Assembly (NCBI GenBank): GCA_018402135.1
Contig: JAGYJF010000004.1
Coordinates: 1 to 64,000, forward strand
Length of the DNA: 64,000 nt
Source: Flavobacteriaceae bacterium
GTDB taxonomy: Bacteria; Bacteroidota; Bacteroidia; Flavobacteriales; Flavobacteriaceae
Direction: 5' to 3'
A program made the position numbers and the translations under genes. Positions 1 to 7,134 of this stretch are shown piece by piece (within the stretch, counting starts at the first letter, position 1; each line of letters opens with the position of its first letter). Below the pieces are notes generated by a model, which saw nothing but the letters and a program-made list of their open reading frames with translations, was not told the origin of the DNA and made no database searches.

Positions 1-9
1 TTGTGCAAC
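1..9 (-). mobile_element. Right terminus of an upstream IS1182-type element (cut by window edge)
   Basis: The first nine bases match the right terminal inverted repeat (CTTGTGCAAC) of the two complete IS copies that end near 3463 and 6084. The next bases, up to about position 34, match the right flank of the copy ending at 3463. A third copy of the same element therefore probably lies just upstream of the window. Only the end is visible, so this is inference from the shared terminus. Confidence 0.7.
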
Positions 10-140
10 AGGCACACCGGCTATAGTTCATTGCTAGTTCAGTGCGAACTTACGAAAATCACTGCGTGATTTTCTATCTGTGATTTATTTGCTAAATTAG
101 GTGCTTAAACACGCAACAAACCATAGCCAAACCGTTGTGC
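10..140 (+). repeat. attC-like palindromic site 1
   Basis: The left arm at 19-34 (GGCTATAGTTCATTGC) pairs with the right arm at 113-128 (GCAACAAACCATAGCC) at 13 of 16 positions. The right core AACCG/TTGTGC is at 130-140, with the inferred exchange point between 134 and 135. The loop holds a perfect hairpin, GAAAATCA-CTGCG-TGATTTTC, at 54-74. The loop segment at 91-128 is homologous to the matching part of site 5. The left core is missing from the window, apparently split off by the upstream IS. Confidence 0.7.
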
Positions 141-164
141 TTCATTATCAGAAACCGCTAATCA

Positions 165-926
165 ATGATAAAATTCTTTAGAAAAATTCGCCAAAAAATG
201 CTGACTGAAAATAAATTCAGTAAATATCTGATTTATGCTATTGGCGAAATAATTCTTGTTGTTATAGGGATTTTAATCGCTCTTCAAATCAATAATTGGA
301 ACGGACTAAAAAAACAACGAAATGAAGCTCAGACTTTTATTAAAAGACTATCTGAAGAGGTAGGAAGAAATATTGACATCACCAATCAGGAAATTTTGCT
401 TGAACAAGAGCAGGTGGAAAAAACCAAATCTCTTTTAGAAATGTTTTCATGGCCAAAAGAAAAAATCACCTCAAGAGCTGTAGATAGTTTAATATTTGCA
501 ATTATGGCATCAAATTCGATTGAGATAAAAACCGGAACACTTGAAGAAGGTCTAAATACAGGAAAAGTTTCATTACTCACAAATGGTGAATTAAAACAAA
601 AACTCTATAGTCTTCCTGCAGTTTTTGAAGAAATAAAACGTTTAGAGACTTTAGAATCGGAGGATATAAATGACAATATGGTTCCACATATGTATGACCA
701 TATGAGTTTTAAAAATATGGACAATGCTTTTTCTGAATTTAGCAAGACCTTAAGTCCTTCAAAATTTAAAACTACTGAAAACAGAAGATTACTAAATTCC
801 TTGAAATTTGAAAATTTAGTAGATAATAGATTTTATAATACGAATCAATCACTAGAATATTATAAAGAGTTGTTAATGGAGTTGAAATACATCAAAAAGC
901 TTTTAGACGAACCTTTTAACGATTAA
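165..926 (+). CDS. DUF6090 family membrane protein (cassette 1)
   Basis: This 253-residue protein begins with a basic segment, then a single hydrophobic helix at about residues 22-42, then a long charged alpha-helical domain. The N-terminus (KFSKYLIYAIGEIILVVIG) matches the DUF6090 family, which is common in Flavobacteriia and has no assigned function. The topology suggests a membrane anchor with a helical domain outside the bilayer. It is the only gene of cassette 1 (135-1118), starts 31 bases after the inferred exchange point, and has no recognisable promoter of its own. Family assignment is from the conserved N-terminus. Confidence 0.8.
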   Translation: MIKFFRKIRQKMLTENKFSKYLIYAIGEIILVVIGILIALQINNWNGLKKQRNEAQTFIKRLSEEVGRNIDITNQEILLEQEQVEKTKSLLEMFSWPKEKITSRAVDSLIFAIMASNSIEIKTGTLEEGLNTGKVSLLTNGELKQKLYSLPAVFEEIKRLETLESEDINDNMVPHMYDHMSFKNMDNAFSEFSKTLSPSKFKTTENRRLLNSLKFENLVDNRFYNTNQSLEYYKELLMELKYIKKLLDEPFND

Positions 927-981
927 ATTATATAGACTTAAAAGACGTAATTCAACATATTCAGTTAACAAATCAAAATAA

Positions 982-1124
982 ATAACGAAAGCACAACAAA
1001 GATGTATATAAAAAATAGGCGAAACAGTAATAAATTCAAAGGTTTGGGCTCGTATCAAACCTTGTGCTTAACTGAAAGTTTGGTGCTTCGAAATCGCCTA
1101 CTTTTCATATACTAACCGTTAGAA
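982..1124 (+). repeat. attC-like palindromic site 2
   Basis: The left core GCACAAC (991-997) is followed by arm 1004-1022, which pairs with 1094-1112 at 17 of 19 positions. The right core CTAACCG/TTAG is at 1112-1121, with the exchange point after G1118. The loop carries a perfect 8-bp hairpin, AAGGTTTG (1039-1046) with CAAACCTT (1056-1063). Bases 982-997 are complementary to the head of cassette 1 (134-148), allowing one mismatch and one extra base. Confidence 0.75.
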
Positions 1125-1158
1125 GCCATTAAAGCCAAACCAAAAAAACATTAAAACA

Positions 1159-1731
1159 ATGAAGAAAATATTTTACTTATCTATTCTAATATTTATTGGA
1201 TGTAAAAATCGAACTAACTCTGAAATTAATATTCACCAAAACGATAATGTTGAAATAGCAAATAAGTTTATTGATGCATTCTATTCATTTAATGAAGATT
1301 CTTTGAAATTATCGCTATCATACGCTAAAAAATCACATCCTTCTATTTTGTATTATCAGAAATGGGCAGAATGTGGAAATTACGAAGTATTAAATCGTGC
1401 TGACTGTGTAGAAAAAAATGATTCTCTAGTTATATGTCCTGTTACAGTAAAAGATGATCTAATGAGAGCACTTCAATTAGATTTAAATGTTACGGACACT
1501 TTTCATATTATCATAAAAGATAGAAAAATCCGATCTGTTCAAACATCCTCAAATGATCCTGACGTATACTATGAAGCAAAGGATTGGATAAAAAAGAATC
1601 GGCCAGAATTAATTGAAAAGCCTTGTGAAGATGCCTGGGAAGGAGGACCAACACCTTGTGAATGTATTAAAGGAACTATACAAGGTCTCGCTGAATTTAA
1701 GGCTAATGAAGTATCTCAAAAAACTCAATAA
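1159..1731 (+). CDS. Small secreted lipoprotein of unknown function (cassette 2)
   Basis: This 190-residue protein has a short lipoprotein signal peptide ending in the lipobox FIGC, with the lipidated Cys at residue 15. Several more cysteines lie in the mature part, including a C-terminal cluster (residues about 165-178, PCEDAWEGGPTPCECI). I do not recognise the family. The stop codon lies just before the left core of site 3, the usual place for a cassette gene. It is the only gene of cassette 2. The lipobox is clear but the function is unknown. Confidence 0.65.
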   Translation: MKKIFYLSILIFIGCKNRTNSEINIHQNDNVEIANKFIDAFYSFNEDSLKLSLSYAKKSHPSILYYQKWAECGNYEVLNRADCVEKNDSLVICPVTVKDDLMRALQLDLNVTDTFHIIIKDRKIRSVQTSSNDPDVYYEAKDWIKKNRPELIEKPCEDAWEGGPTPCECIKGTIQGLAEFKANEVSQKTQ

Positions 1732-1747
1732 CGGCTTCTAACAATGG

Positions 1748-3467
1748 TAACCGTTGCACAAGGCCCTAATTTCACAAAACACAACTCCAAATAAGGTCTT
1801 TTAAGCCTGTTAAGTTTTTAAATTGTTGCGATTGTTATCTTTTTTGGTGATCTAAAATCGATGTTATTTAACTTGTAGAACGCGTTTTTTAGCGTTTGAA
1901 TAAAGGCGAGCATTCCTGCGCCGCTTTTTATACGTTTTTGTGTGAATTTTAAATACTTCTTGAGGTTATAAGCCATTGCGGAGAGGTGCATGCACTTATT
2001 TGCCTGTTTTAATCCTATGGTATTTACTTTTCTTAGTCCCATAAATTGTGTAAGAGTTCCGAACACGGGTTCTACGGTGCTTTGTCGCTTGCCTTTCATA
2101 TAGCGTCCCTGCGCACTATTGACGCGTTGGTTGTTGCGCTCATATTGGTCGCGGTAGTAGGTAACGCTAAACTTCTTTTCTTGCGCGGTTTTACCCAAAC
2201 ATTGCGCTCTTAAATCACAGCCCACACAAACATGTTTGCGTGCGCGGTATTCTTTCTTTTTGGTTTGGGTACGAGAGTCTAAAAACTCCTTTGTAAAGGG
2301 TATGATTTTACCTCTTAGGCATATGTAGTGATCTTGCTCTTGGTTGTAGATAAAGCCTTCTGGACCGCCTTTGTAGGTGCCGTGTGGTGGTATAAAACTC
2401 TTTAGGCCTATCTGTTCTAGAAAATCATAGTTTTCTCCGCTACTGTAACCTGTATCAGCTACACAGTTTTCCCAAACCATACCTGCTTGCCAGAGTCTGG
2501 TCTTTACGCGTTTTACAATATCTGGCAGTTGTTGGTTGTCTTTGCCATCGGCATGATAGGCTTGTATATCGGTGATAACGTGATGGGCGGTATCTACTGT
2601 GAGTTGACTTAGGTAATTGAGTTTTCTGGCTTTGCCTGGTTTTACACTGATGCGTGCATCGGGATCGGTTGGGCTGTAATGGGTTTTATTGGAGGTGTAA
2701 CGACTGCCTTTGTTACCTGCACCTGGGCGCTGGTCTTGCTCATCTGACCATTTCTTGTTTCTGCTCTCTATGGCTTGTAATTCTTTTTTACTGGCTGAAA
2801 GGCTTTGCTGTGATTCATCGGCTTTATTGTTTTTGGCTTTGCGTACTGGGGTGTCTTTATCTCGTTTACTAATGTGGCGTATCTTTTTTAAATGCTCTGA
2901 CAGTTCTTCTTGTGGAATCTTTAGTTCCAATGTGTCCATAGAGGCATTGGCTTTTACTGGTGCTGAGTCGATGGCTTGGGTATGTCCGCTAACCATGCCT
3001 GAATCAACACACAACTTAAAAACTTCTGTGAAGCATTTCTCAAAAACAGCTTCTGGAAATAACTGATGGGTTCTGCTTATGGTGCTGTGCCATGGTAATT
3101 CCTCATCGATGTCATAATCTAAAAAATACAAAATATCCATGCGCATCCCACAATGCTCTACTAACTGTCGGTGGCTGTCTATGTTCTCTAAATAACCCAC
3201 TAAACAAAATTTGAAAAACACCACTGGATCTATACTTTTTTGTCCGCTACGACCATAATAATTCTGAGTAAGATTGTAGAGAAAGTTTAAATCTAAGGCT
3301 GCTTTTAGGCGTCTGTAAAAATTGTTGGTGGGAATGCGCTCACTCAATTGAAATGAATTGAAAAGCTTCTCTTGGTAGGTCTTTTTTCCTTGCATGCAGG
3401 AAGTTACGAAAATATACCAAGTTATTATAACTTTTTTTGTGCTTTTTGTTTAACTTGTGCAACAGGC
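1748..3467 (-). mobile_element. IS1182-type insertion sequence, copy 1
   Basis: The element is bounded by the inverted repeat GTTGCACAAG (1753-1762) and CTTGTGCAAC (3454-3463), about 1.71 kb apart, and encodes one transposase on the minus strand. The exact ends are uncertain by about five bases. The 7-bp flanks differ (ACAATGG on the left, ACACCGG on the right), so no clean target duplication is present. It differs from copy 2 (4370-6088) by one T in a homopolymer near the end of the transposase gene. Confidence 0.85.
1818..3395 (-). CDS. IS1182-family transposase (full length)
   Basis: This 525-residue DDE transposase has an N-terminal DUF772-like domain (about residues 15-130) with the sequence YYGRSGQKSIDPVVFFK. 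The catalytic core follows, including AIDSAPVKANASMD and VADTGYSSGENYDFLE. After these come a Cys cluster (CVGCDLRAQCLG) and a C-terminal segment with the invariant Glu region STVEPVFGTL. Domain order and length fit the IS1182 family. It is the intact form: compared with copy 2 it keeps the last 23 residues. It reads against the cassette genes. Confidence 0.92.
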   Translation of the reverse strand: MQGKKTYQEKLFNSFQLSERIPTNNFYRRLKAALDLNFLYNLTQNYYGRSGQKSIDPVVFFKFCLVGYLENIDSHRQLVEHCGMRMDILYFLDYDIDEELPWHSTISRTHQLFPEAVFEKCFTEVFKLCVDSGMVSGHTQAIDSAPVKANASMDTLELKIPQEELSEHLKKIRHISKRDKDTPVRKAKNNKADESQQSLSASKKELQAIESRNKKWSDEQDQRPGAGNKGSRYTSNKTHYSPTDPDARISVKPGKARKLNYLSQLTVDTAHHVITDIQAYHADGKDNQQLPDIVKRVKTRLWQAGMVWENCVADTGYSSGENYDFLEQIGLKSFIPPHGTYKGGPEGFIYNQEQDHYICLRGKIIPFTKEFLDSRTQTKKKEYRARKHVCVGCDLRAQCLGKTAQEKKFSVTYYRDQYERNNQRVNSAQGRYMKGKRQSTVEPVFGTLTQFMGLRKVNTIGLKQANKCMHLSAMAYNLKKYLKFTQKRIKSGAGMLAFIQTLKNAFYKLNNIDFRSPKKITIATI

Positions 3468-3639
3468 ACACCGGCTATAGTTCATTGCTTTTACAGCATC
3501 ACTCCGAAAATATAAGCATACACTATATTAGTTGCTACTTTTCTGTCTTTGTGATTGCATACGCAACTAATCTTATACAAACACGTTGCAAGTAATGTGA
3601 AAAAACCACAAATGTTTCCATATAATTCAACTTTTTCGT

Positions 3640-3647
3640 TATCTTTG
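3640..3647 (+). promoter_or_regulatory. -7 box of the toxin-antitoxin promoter (cassette 3)
   Basis: TATCTTTG matches the Bacteroidetes -7 consensus TAnnTTTG, 26 bases before the toxin start. No good TTG -33 element is seen at the expected distance, so the call rests on the -7 box and its position. Confidence 0.5.
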
Positions 3648-3673
3648 TGCTGTAATACGAATTGATAAACTGA

Positions 3674-4006
3674 ATGGACAAAAATTTTGATGTCATTTTC
3701 CTTGAACAAGCTCTCGAATTTTTAGAAAAGTTGGACTTAAAATCAAGACAGAAAATTTATTACAATGTTGATAAAGCGAAACTCGGACTTGACCCGAAAC
3801 TGTTCAAAAAACTGACTGACGAAATTTGGGAATTTAGAACAAAATATAGCGGACTTCAATATCGACTTTTCGCTTTTTGGGACAAAACGGACAAGTCAGA
3901 AACACTTGTTATTTCAACGCACGGAATTGTGAAAAAAGTTGACAAAGTGCCGAAAGCTGAAATCGAAAAAGCTGAAAAGATTAGAAAAGAATATTTTGAA
4001 CAGTAA
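3674..4006 (+). CDS. RelE/HigB-type toxin (cassette 3)
   Basis: This 110-residue protein has the layout of Gp49-like/HigB host-killing toxins: a short N-terminal helix pair, then a beta-sheet with the conserved stretch IWEFRTKYSGLQYRLFAFWD (about residues 55-74), then a basic helical tail (KAEIEKAEKIRKEYFEQ). Family members are ribosome-dependent mRNA endonucleases held in check by a downstream antitoxin. Four bases separate it from the XRE-type antitoxin gene, so the two form one operon. Cassette 3 contains nothing else. Confidence 0.85.
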   Translation: MDKNFDVIFLEQALEFLEKLDLKSRQKIYYNVDKAKLGLDPKLFKKLTDEIWEFRTKYSGLQYRLFAFWDKTDKSETLVISTHGIVKKVDKVPKAEIEKAEKIRKEYFEQ

Positions 4007-4010
4007 AATT

Positions 4011-4343
4011 ATGGAAACTAAGAATAAAAAAATGAAAATGATGACCCTTGACCAGCTAAAAGACAGGGATATTGGCACTGTGGGAACGCCAGAAAGGGAC
4101 AAGTACGAATTTGATTTACGAATGGAACTGCTTGGAGAAATGATAAAAGCCGTACGTAAAGAACGAAACTTAACACAAGAGCAACTTGGTGAATTAATTG
4201 GCGTTCAAAAATCCCAAATTTCAAAATTAGAACGGAGTACAAAAAATGTGACTATCGAAACTATTTTGAAAGTTTTTAGAGCATTAAAAGCTAATGTCAA
4301 GTTCAGCGTTGAAATGAATAAATCGGAATTTAAAGTAGCGTGA
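4011..4343 (+). CDS. HigA-type XRE antitoxin (cassette 3)
   Basis: This 110-residue protein carries a helix-turn-helix of the XRE/Cro type in its C-terminal two thirds (RKERNLTQEQLGELIGVQKS and following). I place the start at the ATG at 4011, four bases after the toxin stop. A longer frame opening at 3939 would overlap the toxin by 68 bases and adds a basic stretch that is not typical. It probably neutralises the preceding toxin and represses the shared promoter. Confidence 0.85.
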   Translation: METKNKKMKMMTLDQLKDRDIGTVGTPERDKYEFDLRMELLGEMIKAVRKERNLTQEQLGELIGVQKSQISKLERSTKNVTIETILKVFRALKANVKFSVEMNKSEFKVA

Positions 4344-4369
4344 AAATAAAACACTACTTGCAACAAAGG

Positions 4370-6088
4370 TAACCGTTGCACAAGGCCCTAATTTCACAAA
4401 ACACAACTCCAAATAAGGTCTTTTAAGCCTGTTAAGTTTTTAAATTGTTGCGATTGTTATCTTTTTTGGTGATCTAAAATCGATGTTATTTAACTTGTAG
4501 AACGCGTTTTTAGCGTTTGAATAAAGGCGAGCATTCCTGCGCCGCTTTTTATACGTTTTTGTGTGAATTTTAAATACTTCTTGAGGTTATAAGCCATTGC
4601 GGAGAGGTGCATGCACTTATTTGCCTGTTTTAATCCTATGGTATTTACTTTTCTTAGTCCCATAAATTGTGTAAGAGTTCCGAACACGGGTTCTACGGTG
4701 CTTTGTCGCTTGCCTTTCATATAGCGTCCCTGCGCACTATTGACGCGTTGGTTGTTGCGCTCATATTGGTCGCGGTAGTAGGTAACGCTAAACTTCTTTT
4801 CTTGCGCGGTTTTACCCAAACATTGCGCTCTTAAATCACAGCCCACACAAACATGTTTGCGTGCGCGGTATTCTTTCTTTTTGGTTTGGGTACGAGAGTC
4901 TAAAAACTCCTTTGTAAAGGGTATGATTTTACCTCTTAGGCATATGTAGTGATCTTGCTCTTGGTTGTAGATAAAGCCTTCTGGACCGCCTTTGTAGGTG
5001 CCGTGTGGTGGTATAAAACTCTTTAGGCCTATCTGTTCTAGAAAATCATAGTTTTCTCCGCTACTGTAACCTGTATCAGCTACACAGTTTTCCCAAACCA
5101 TACCTGCTTGCCAGAGTCTGGTCTTTACGCGTTTTACAATATCTGGCAGTTGTTGGTTGTCTTTGCCATCGGCATGATAGGCTTGTATATCGGTGATAAC
5201 GTGATGGGCGGTATCTACTGTGAGTTGACTTAGGTAATTGAGTTTTCTGGCTTTGCCTGGTTTTACACTGATGCGTGCATCGGGATCGGTTGGGCTGTAA
5301 TGGGTTTTATTGGAGGTGTAACGACTGCCTTTGTTACCTGCACCTGGGCGCTGGTCTTGCTCATCTGACCATTTCTTGTTTCTGCTCTCTATGGCTTGTA
5401 ATTCTTTTTTACTGGCTGAAAGGCTTTGCTGTGATTCATCGGCTTTATTGTTTTTGGCTTTGCGTACTGGGGTGTCTTTATCTCGTTTACTAATGTGGCG
5501 TATCTTTTTTAAATGCTCTGACAGTTCTTCTTGTGGAATCTTTAGTTCCAATGTGTCCATAGAGGCATTGGCTTTTACTGGTGCTGAGTCGATGGCTTGG
5601 GTATGTCCGCTAACCATGCCTGAATCAACACACAACTTAAAAACTTCTGTGAAGCATTTCTCAAAAACAGCTTCTGGAAATAACTGATGGGTTCTGCTTA
5701 TGGTGCTGTGCCATGGTAATTCCTCATCGATGTCATAATCTAAAAAATACAAAATATCCATGCGCATCCCACAATGCTCTACTAACTGTCGGTGGCTGTC
5801 TATGTTCTCTAAATAACCCACTAAACAAAATTTGAAAAACACCACTGGATCTATACTTTTTTGTCCGCTACGACCATAATAATTCTGAGTAAGATTGTAG
5901 AGAAAGTTTAAATCTAAGGCTGCTTTTAGGCGTCTGTAAAAATTGTTGGTGGGAATGCGCTCACTCAATTGAAATGAATTGAAAAGCTTCTCTTGGTAGG
6001 TCTTTTTTCCTTGCATGCAGGAAGTTACGAAAATATACCAAGTTATTATAACTTTTTTTGTGCTTTTTGTTTAACTTGTGCAACAGGC
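4370..6088 (-). mobile_element. IS1182-type insertion sequence, copy 2
   Basis: This is the same element as copy 1, with inner terminal repeats at 4375-4384 and 6075-6084. It is flanked on both sides by ACAAAGG (4363-4369 and 6089-6095), which fits a 7-bp target duplication. It is one base shorter than copy 1 because a T is missing from a homopolymer near 4505. The near identity of the copies points to recent movement or gene conversion. Confidence 0.87.
4490..6016 (-). CDS. IS1182-family transposase with frameshifted C-terminus
   Basis: Identical in protein sequence to the transposase at 1818-3395 through the residues FIQTLK. The reading frame then changes and ends in TRSTS, giving 508 residues instead of 525. 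The cause is one T fewer in the run near 4505 (five instead of six). The DDE core and Cys cluster are unaffected, so activity may persist, but the last 23 residues are lost. A base-calling error in the homopolymer cannot be excluded from the sequence alone. Confidence 0.9.
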   Translation of the reverse strand: MQGKKTYQEKLFNSFQLSERIPTNNFYRRLKAALDLNFLYNLTQNYYGRSGQKSIDPVVFFKFCLVGYLENIDSHRQLVEHCGMRMDILYFLDYDIDEELPWHSTISRTHQLFPEAVFEKCFTEVFKLCVDSGMVSGHTQAIDSAPVKANASMDTLELKIPQEELSEHLKKIRHISKRDKDTPVRKAKNNKADESQQSLSASKKELQAIESRNKKWSDEQDQRPGAGNKGSRYTSNKTHYSPTDPDARISVKPGKARKLNYLSQLTVDTAHHVITDIQAYHADGKDNQQLPDIVKRVKTRLWQAGMVWENCVADTGYSSGENYDFLEQIGLKSFIPPHGTYKGGPEGFIYNQEQDHYICLRGKIIPFTKEFLDSRTQTKKKEYRARKHVCVGCDLRAQCLGKTAQEKKFSVTYYRDQYERNNQRVNSAQGRYMKGKRQSTVEPVFGTLTQFMGLRKVNTIGLKQANKCMHLSAMAYNLKKYLKFTQKRIKSGAGMLAFIQTLKTRSTS

Positions 6089-6260
6089 ACAAAGGCTATA
6101 AGCAATTGGGGTTTAAGTGCTTAAATAAAATATAGTGGATAAAATAAAGGTCAGTGCTATACTGAAAAATTAGGGTAAGAAATCCCCAACTGCTCATAGC
6201 CAAACCGTTGTAAAACATACCCAAAAAACTCTCGGAATTCAAAAATAAACTTCTGAAATT

Positions 6261-6290
6261 TTGAAAATAGTAACTTTTAAGTTACCTTTG
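6261..6290 (+). promoter_or_regulatory. Promoter and palindromic operator of the cassette 4 toxin-antitoxin operon
   Basis: TTG at 6261-6263 and TACCTTTG at 6283-6290 are separated by 19 bases, a textbook Bacteroidetes promoter. A perfect palindrome, GTAACTT-TT-AAGTTAC (6270-6285), runs into the -7 box and is a likely autoregulatory operator for the antitoxin. The -7 box ends only five bases before the toxin ATG, so the transcript would be leaderless or nearly so. Confidence 0.7.
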
Positions 6291-6295
6291 TCCTA

Positions 6296-6652
6296 ATGGA
6301 AAAAGTTAGGCAAGTAATACAATATAAAAATTATTTCGAGGAGTTTTTGCTTGCTCAACCGAAAAAGGTTCAGGACAAAATATTTAAGGTCATTGAAATA
6401 ATTGAAACCTATCAGCACGTGCCGAAAACATATTTGGCGCCAATGAAAACATACAAAGGATTATTTGAGGCGCGTATTAAACTAGGCTCGAATATCTGGC
6501 GAGTGTTTTGCTTCTTCGACGAAGGTAAATTAGTTATACTCTTAAATGGATTTACTAAAAAGACGCAGAAAACACCGAAAAAAGAAATTGACAAAGCTGT
6601 TAAATTAATGAAAGAGTATTACGAAGAAAAAAACAAAGAAAATGGAAACTAA
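6296..6652 (+). CDS. RelE/HigB-type toxin (cassette 4)
   Basis: This 118-residue protein belongs to the phage-derived Gp49-like/HigB toxin family. It has an N-terminal helical hairpin (YFEEFLLAQPKKVQDKIFKV), then a beta-sheet core with GLFEARIKLGSNIWRVFCFF (about residues 54-73), and the motif VILLNGFTKKTQKTPKKEI before a charged tail. Its start codon sits almost on the predicted transcription start. The last 11 bases overlap the antitoxin gene, so translation is probably coupled. It differs clearly from the toxin of cassette 3. Confidence 0.87.
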   Translation: MEKVRQVIQYKNYFEEFLLAQPKKVQDKIFKVIEIIETYQHVPKTYLAPMKTYKGLFEARIKLGSNIWRVFCFFDEGKLVILLNGFTKKTQKTPKKEIDKAVKLMKEYYEEKNKENGN

Positions 6653-6932
6653 AAGTTGGAAAGATATTAAAGATACCGTTTACGGTAAAAAAGGAACAGA
6701 ACGAAGAGACGAACTCGATAGAGATTTTGAGTCGTTTAAAATCGGTTTGCTTTTACGAAATGCACGTGAAGAAAAAAATCTGACTCAAGAACAACTTGGA
6801 GATTTGATAGATAAAAAGCGGACCTATATTTCTCGTGTGGAAAATAATGGTAGTAATCTGACTTTAAAAACCTTATTTGACATCGTTGAAAAAGGACTTG
6901 GCGGAAAAGTTAATATATCAATCGACGTCTGA
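6642..6932 (+). CDS. HigA-type XRE antitoxin (cassette 4)
   Basis: This 96-residue DNA-binding protein has an XRE helix-turn-helix at about residues 36-70 (REEKNLTQEQLGDLIDKKRT). It starts inside the end of the toxin gene (11-base overlap). The palindrome at 6270-6285 is a plausible operator. The stop codon is seven bases before the complementary tail that opens site 5. Confidence 0.87.
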   Translation: METKSWKDIKDTVYGKKGTERRDELDRDFESFKIGLLLRNAREEKNLTQEQLGDLIDKKRTYISRVENNGSNLTLKTLFDIVEKGLGGKVNISIDV

Positions 6933-6938
6933 TATAAA

Positions 6939-7087
6939 GTACGTTTTACAACAACGTGTATATTTAATTGCTAGTCAAGTCTTTACTCGGAAAATGATAT
7001 AGATTAACCTTTGGTTAGTTTTCTTTTACTAAATTAGTGCTAAACCAACGCAACTAAACATACACGAACACGTTGTGGTTAATTTTG
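6939..7087 (+). repeat. attC-like palindromic site 5 (uninterrupted)
   Basis: The tail GTACGTTTTACAAC (6939-6952) is complementary to the head of cassette 4 (6207-6220) at 13 of 14 bases. Arm TGTATATTTAATTGC (6957-6971) pairs with GCAACTAAACATACA (7050-7064), and the right core CACG/TTG has its exchange point after G7072. The spacer between core and arm is four bases on the left and seven on the right. An inner hairpin, ATTAACC-TTT-GGTTAGT (7003-7019), lies in the loop. This is one of two sites (with site 2) that no mobile element has touched and that keep both arms and both cores. Confidence 0.78.
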
Positions 7088-7134
7088 ACCATACCAACTG
7101 ACATTTTTATTAACCTTAAAACAGTTTTATACTT

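Larger units (their letters stand above)
1730..3599 (+). repeat. attC-like palindromic site 3, split by an IS
   Basis: The left core CTTCTAAC (1735-1742) is complementary to the head of cassette 2 (1118-1130; 12 of 13 bases). The IS sits directly behind it. Right of the IS, arm GCAACTAATCTTATAC (3563-3578) pairs best with the segment at 3521-3534 (TATATTAGTTGC) and less well with GGCTATAGTTCATTGC at 3472-3487. The right core ACACG/TTGC has its exchange point after G3585. With two competing left arms, this is the least tidy of the sites. Confidence 0.6.
4352..6220 (+). repeat. attC-like palindromic site 4, split by an IS
   Basis: The left core CACTACTTGCAAC (4352-4364) is complementary to the head of cassette 3 (3585-3599) apart from two extra bases. 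The IS follows immediately. Beyond it, arm GGCTATAAGCAATTGGGG (6094-6111) pairs with CCCCAACTGCTCATAGCC (6184-6201) at 16 of 18 positions. The right core AACCG/TTG has its exchange point after G6207. Removing the IS and one copy of ACAAAGG rebuilds a clean site with spacer AAA on the left and AAACC on the right. Confidence 0.75.

Noticed and set aside
2654..3066. Open frames on the plus strand inside the transposase genes (also 5275-5687)
   Set aside because: They are antisense to a conserved transposase and repeat exactly in both IS copies; no family features.
3939..4010. Longer start for the cassette 3 antitoxin
   Set aside because: It overlaps the toxin by 68 bases and adds a low-complexity basic stretch; the ATG at 4011 sits right after the toxin stop.
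1748..6088. Composite transposon formed by two direct IS copies around the cassette 3 toxin-antitoxin pair
   Set aside because: Each copy sits inside its own palindromic site, copy 2 has its own matching 7-bp flanks, and a third copy lies outside. The cassette ends are explained by the palindromes, so a composite element is not needed.
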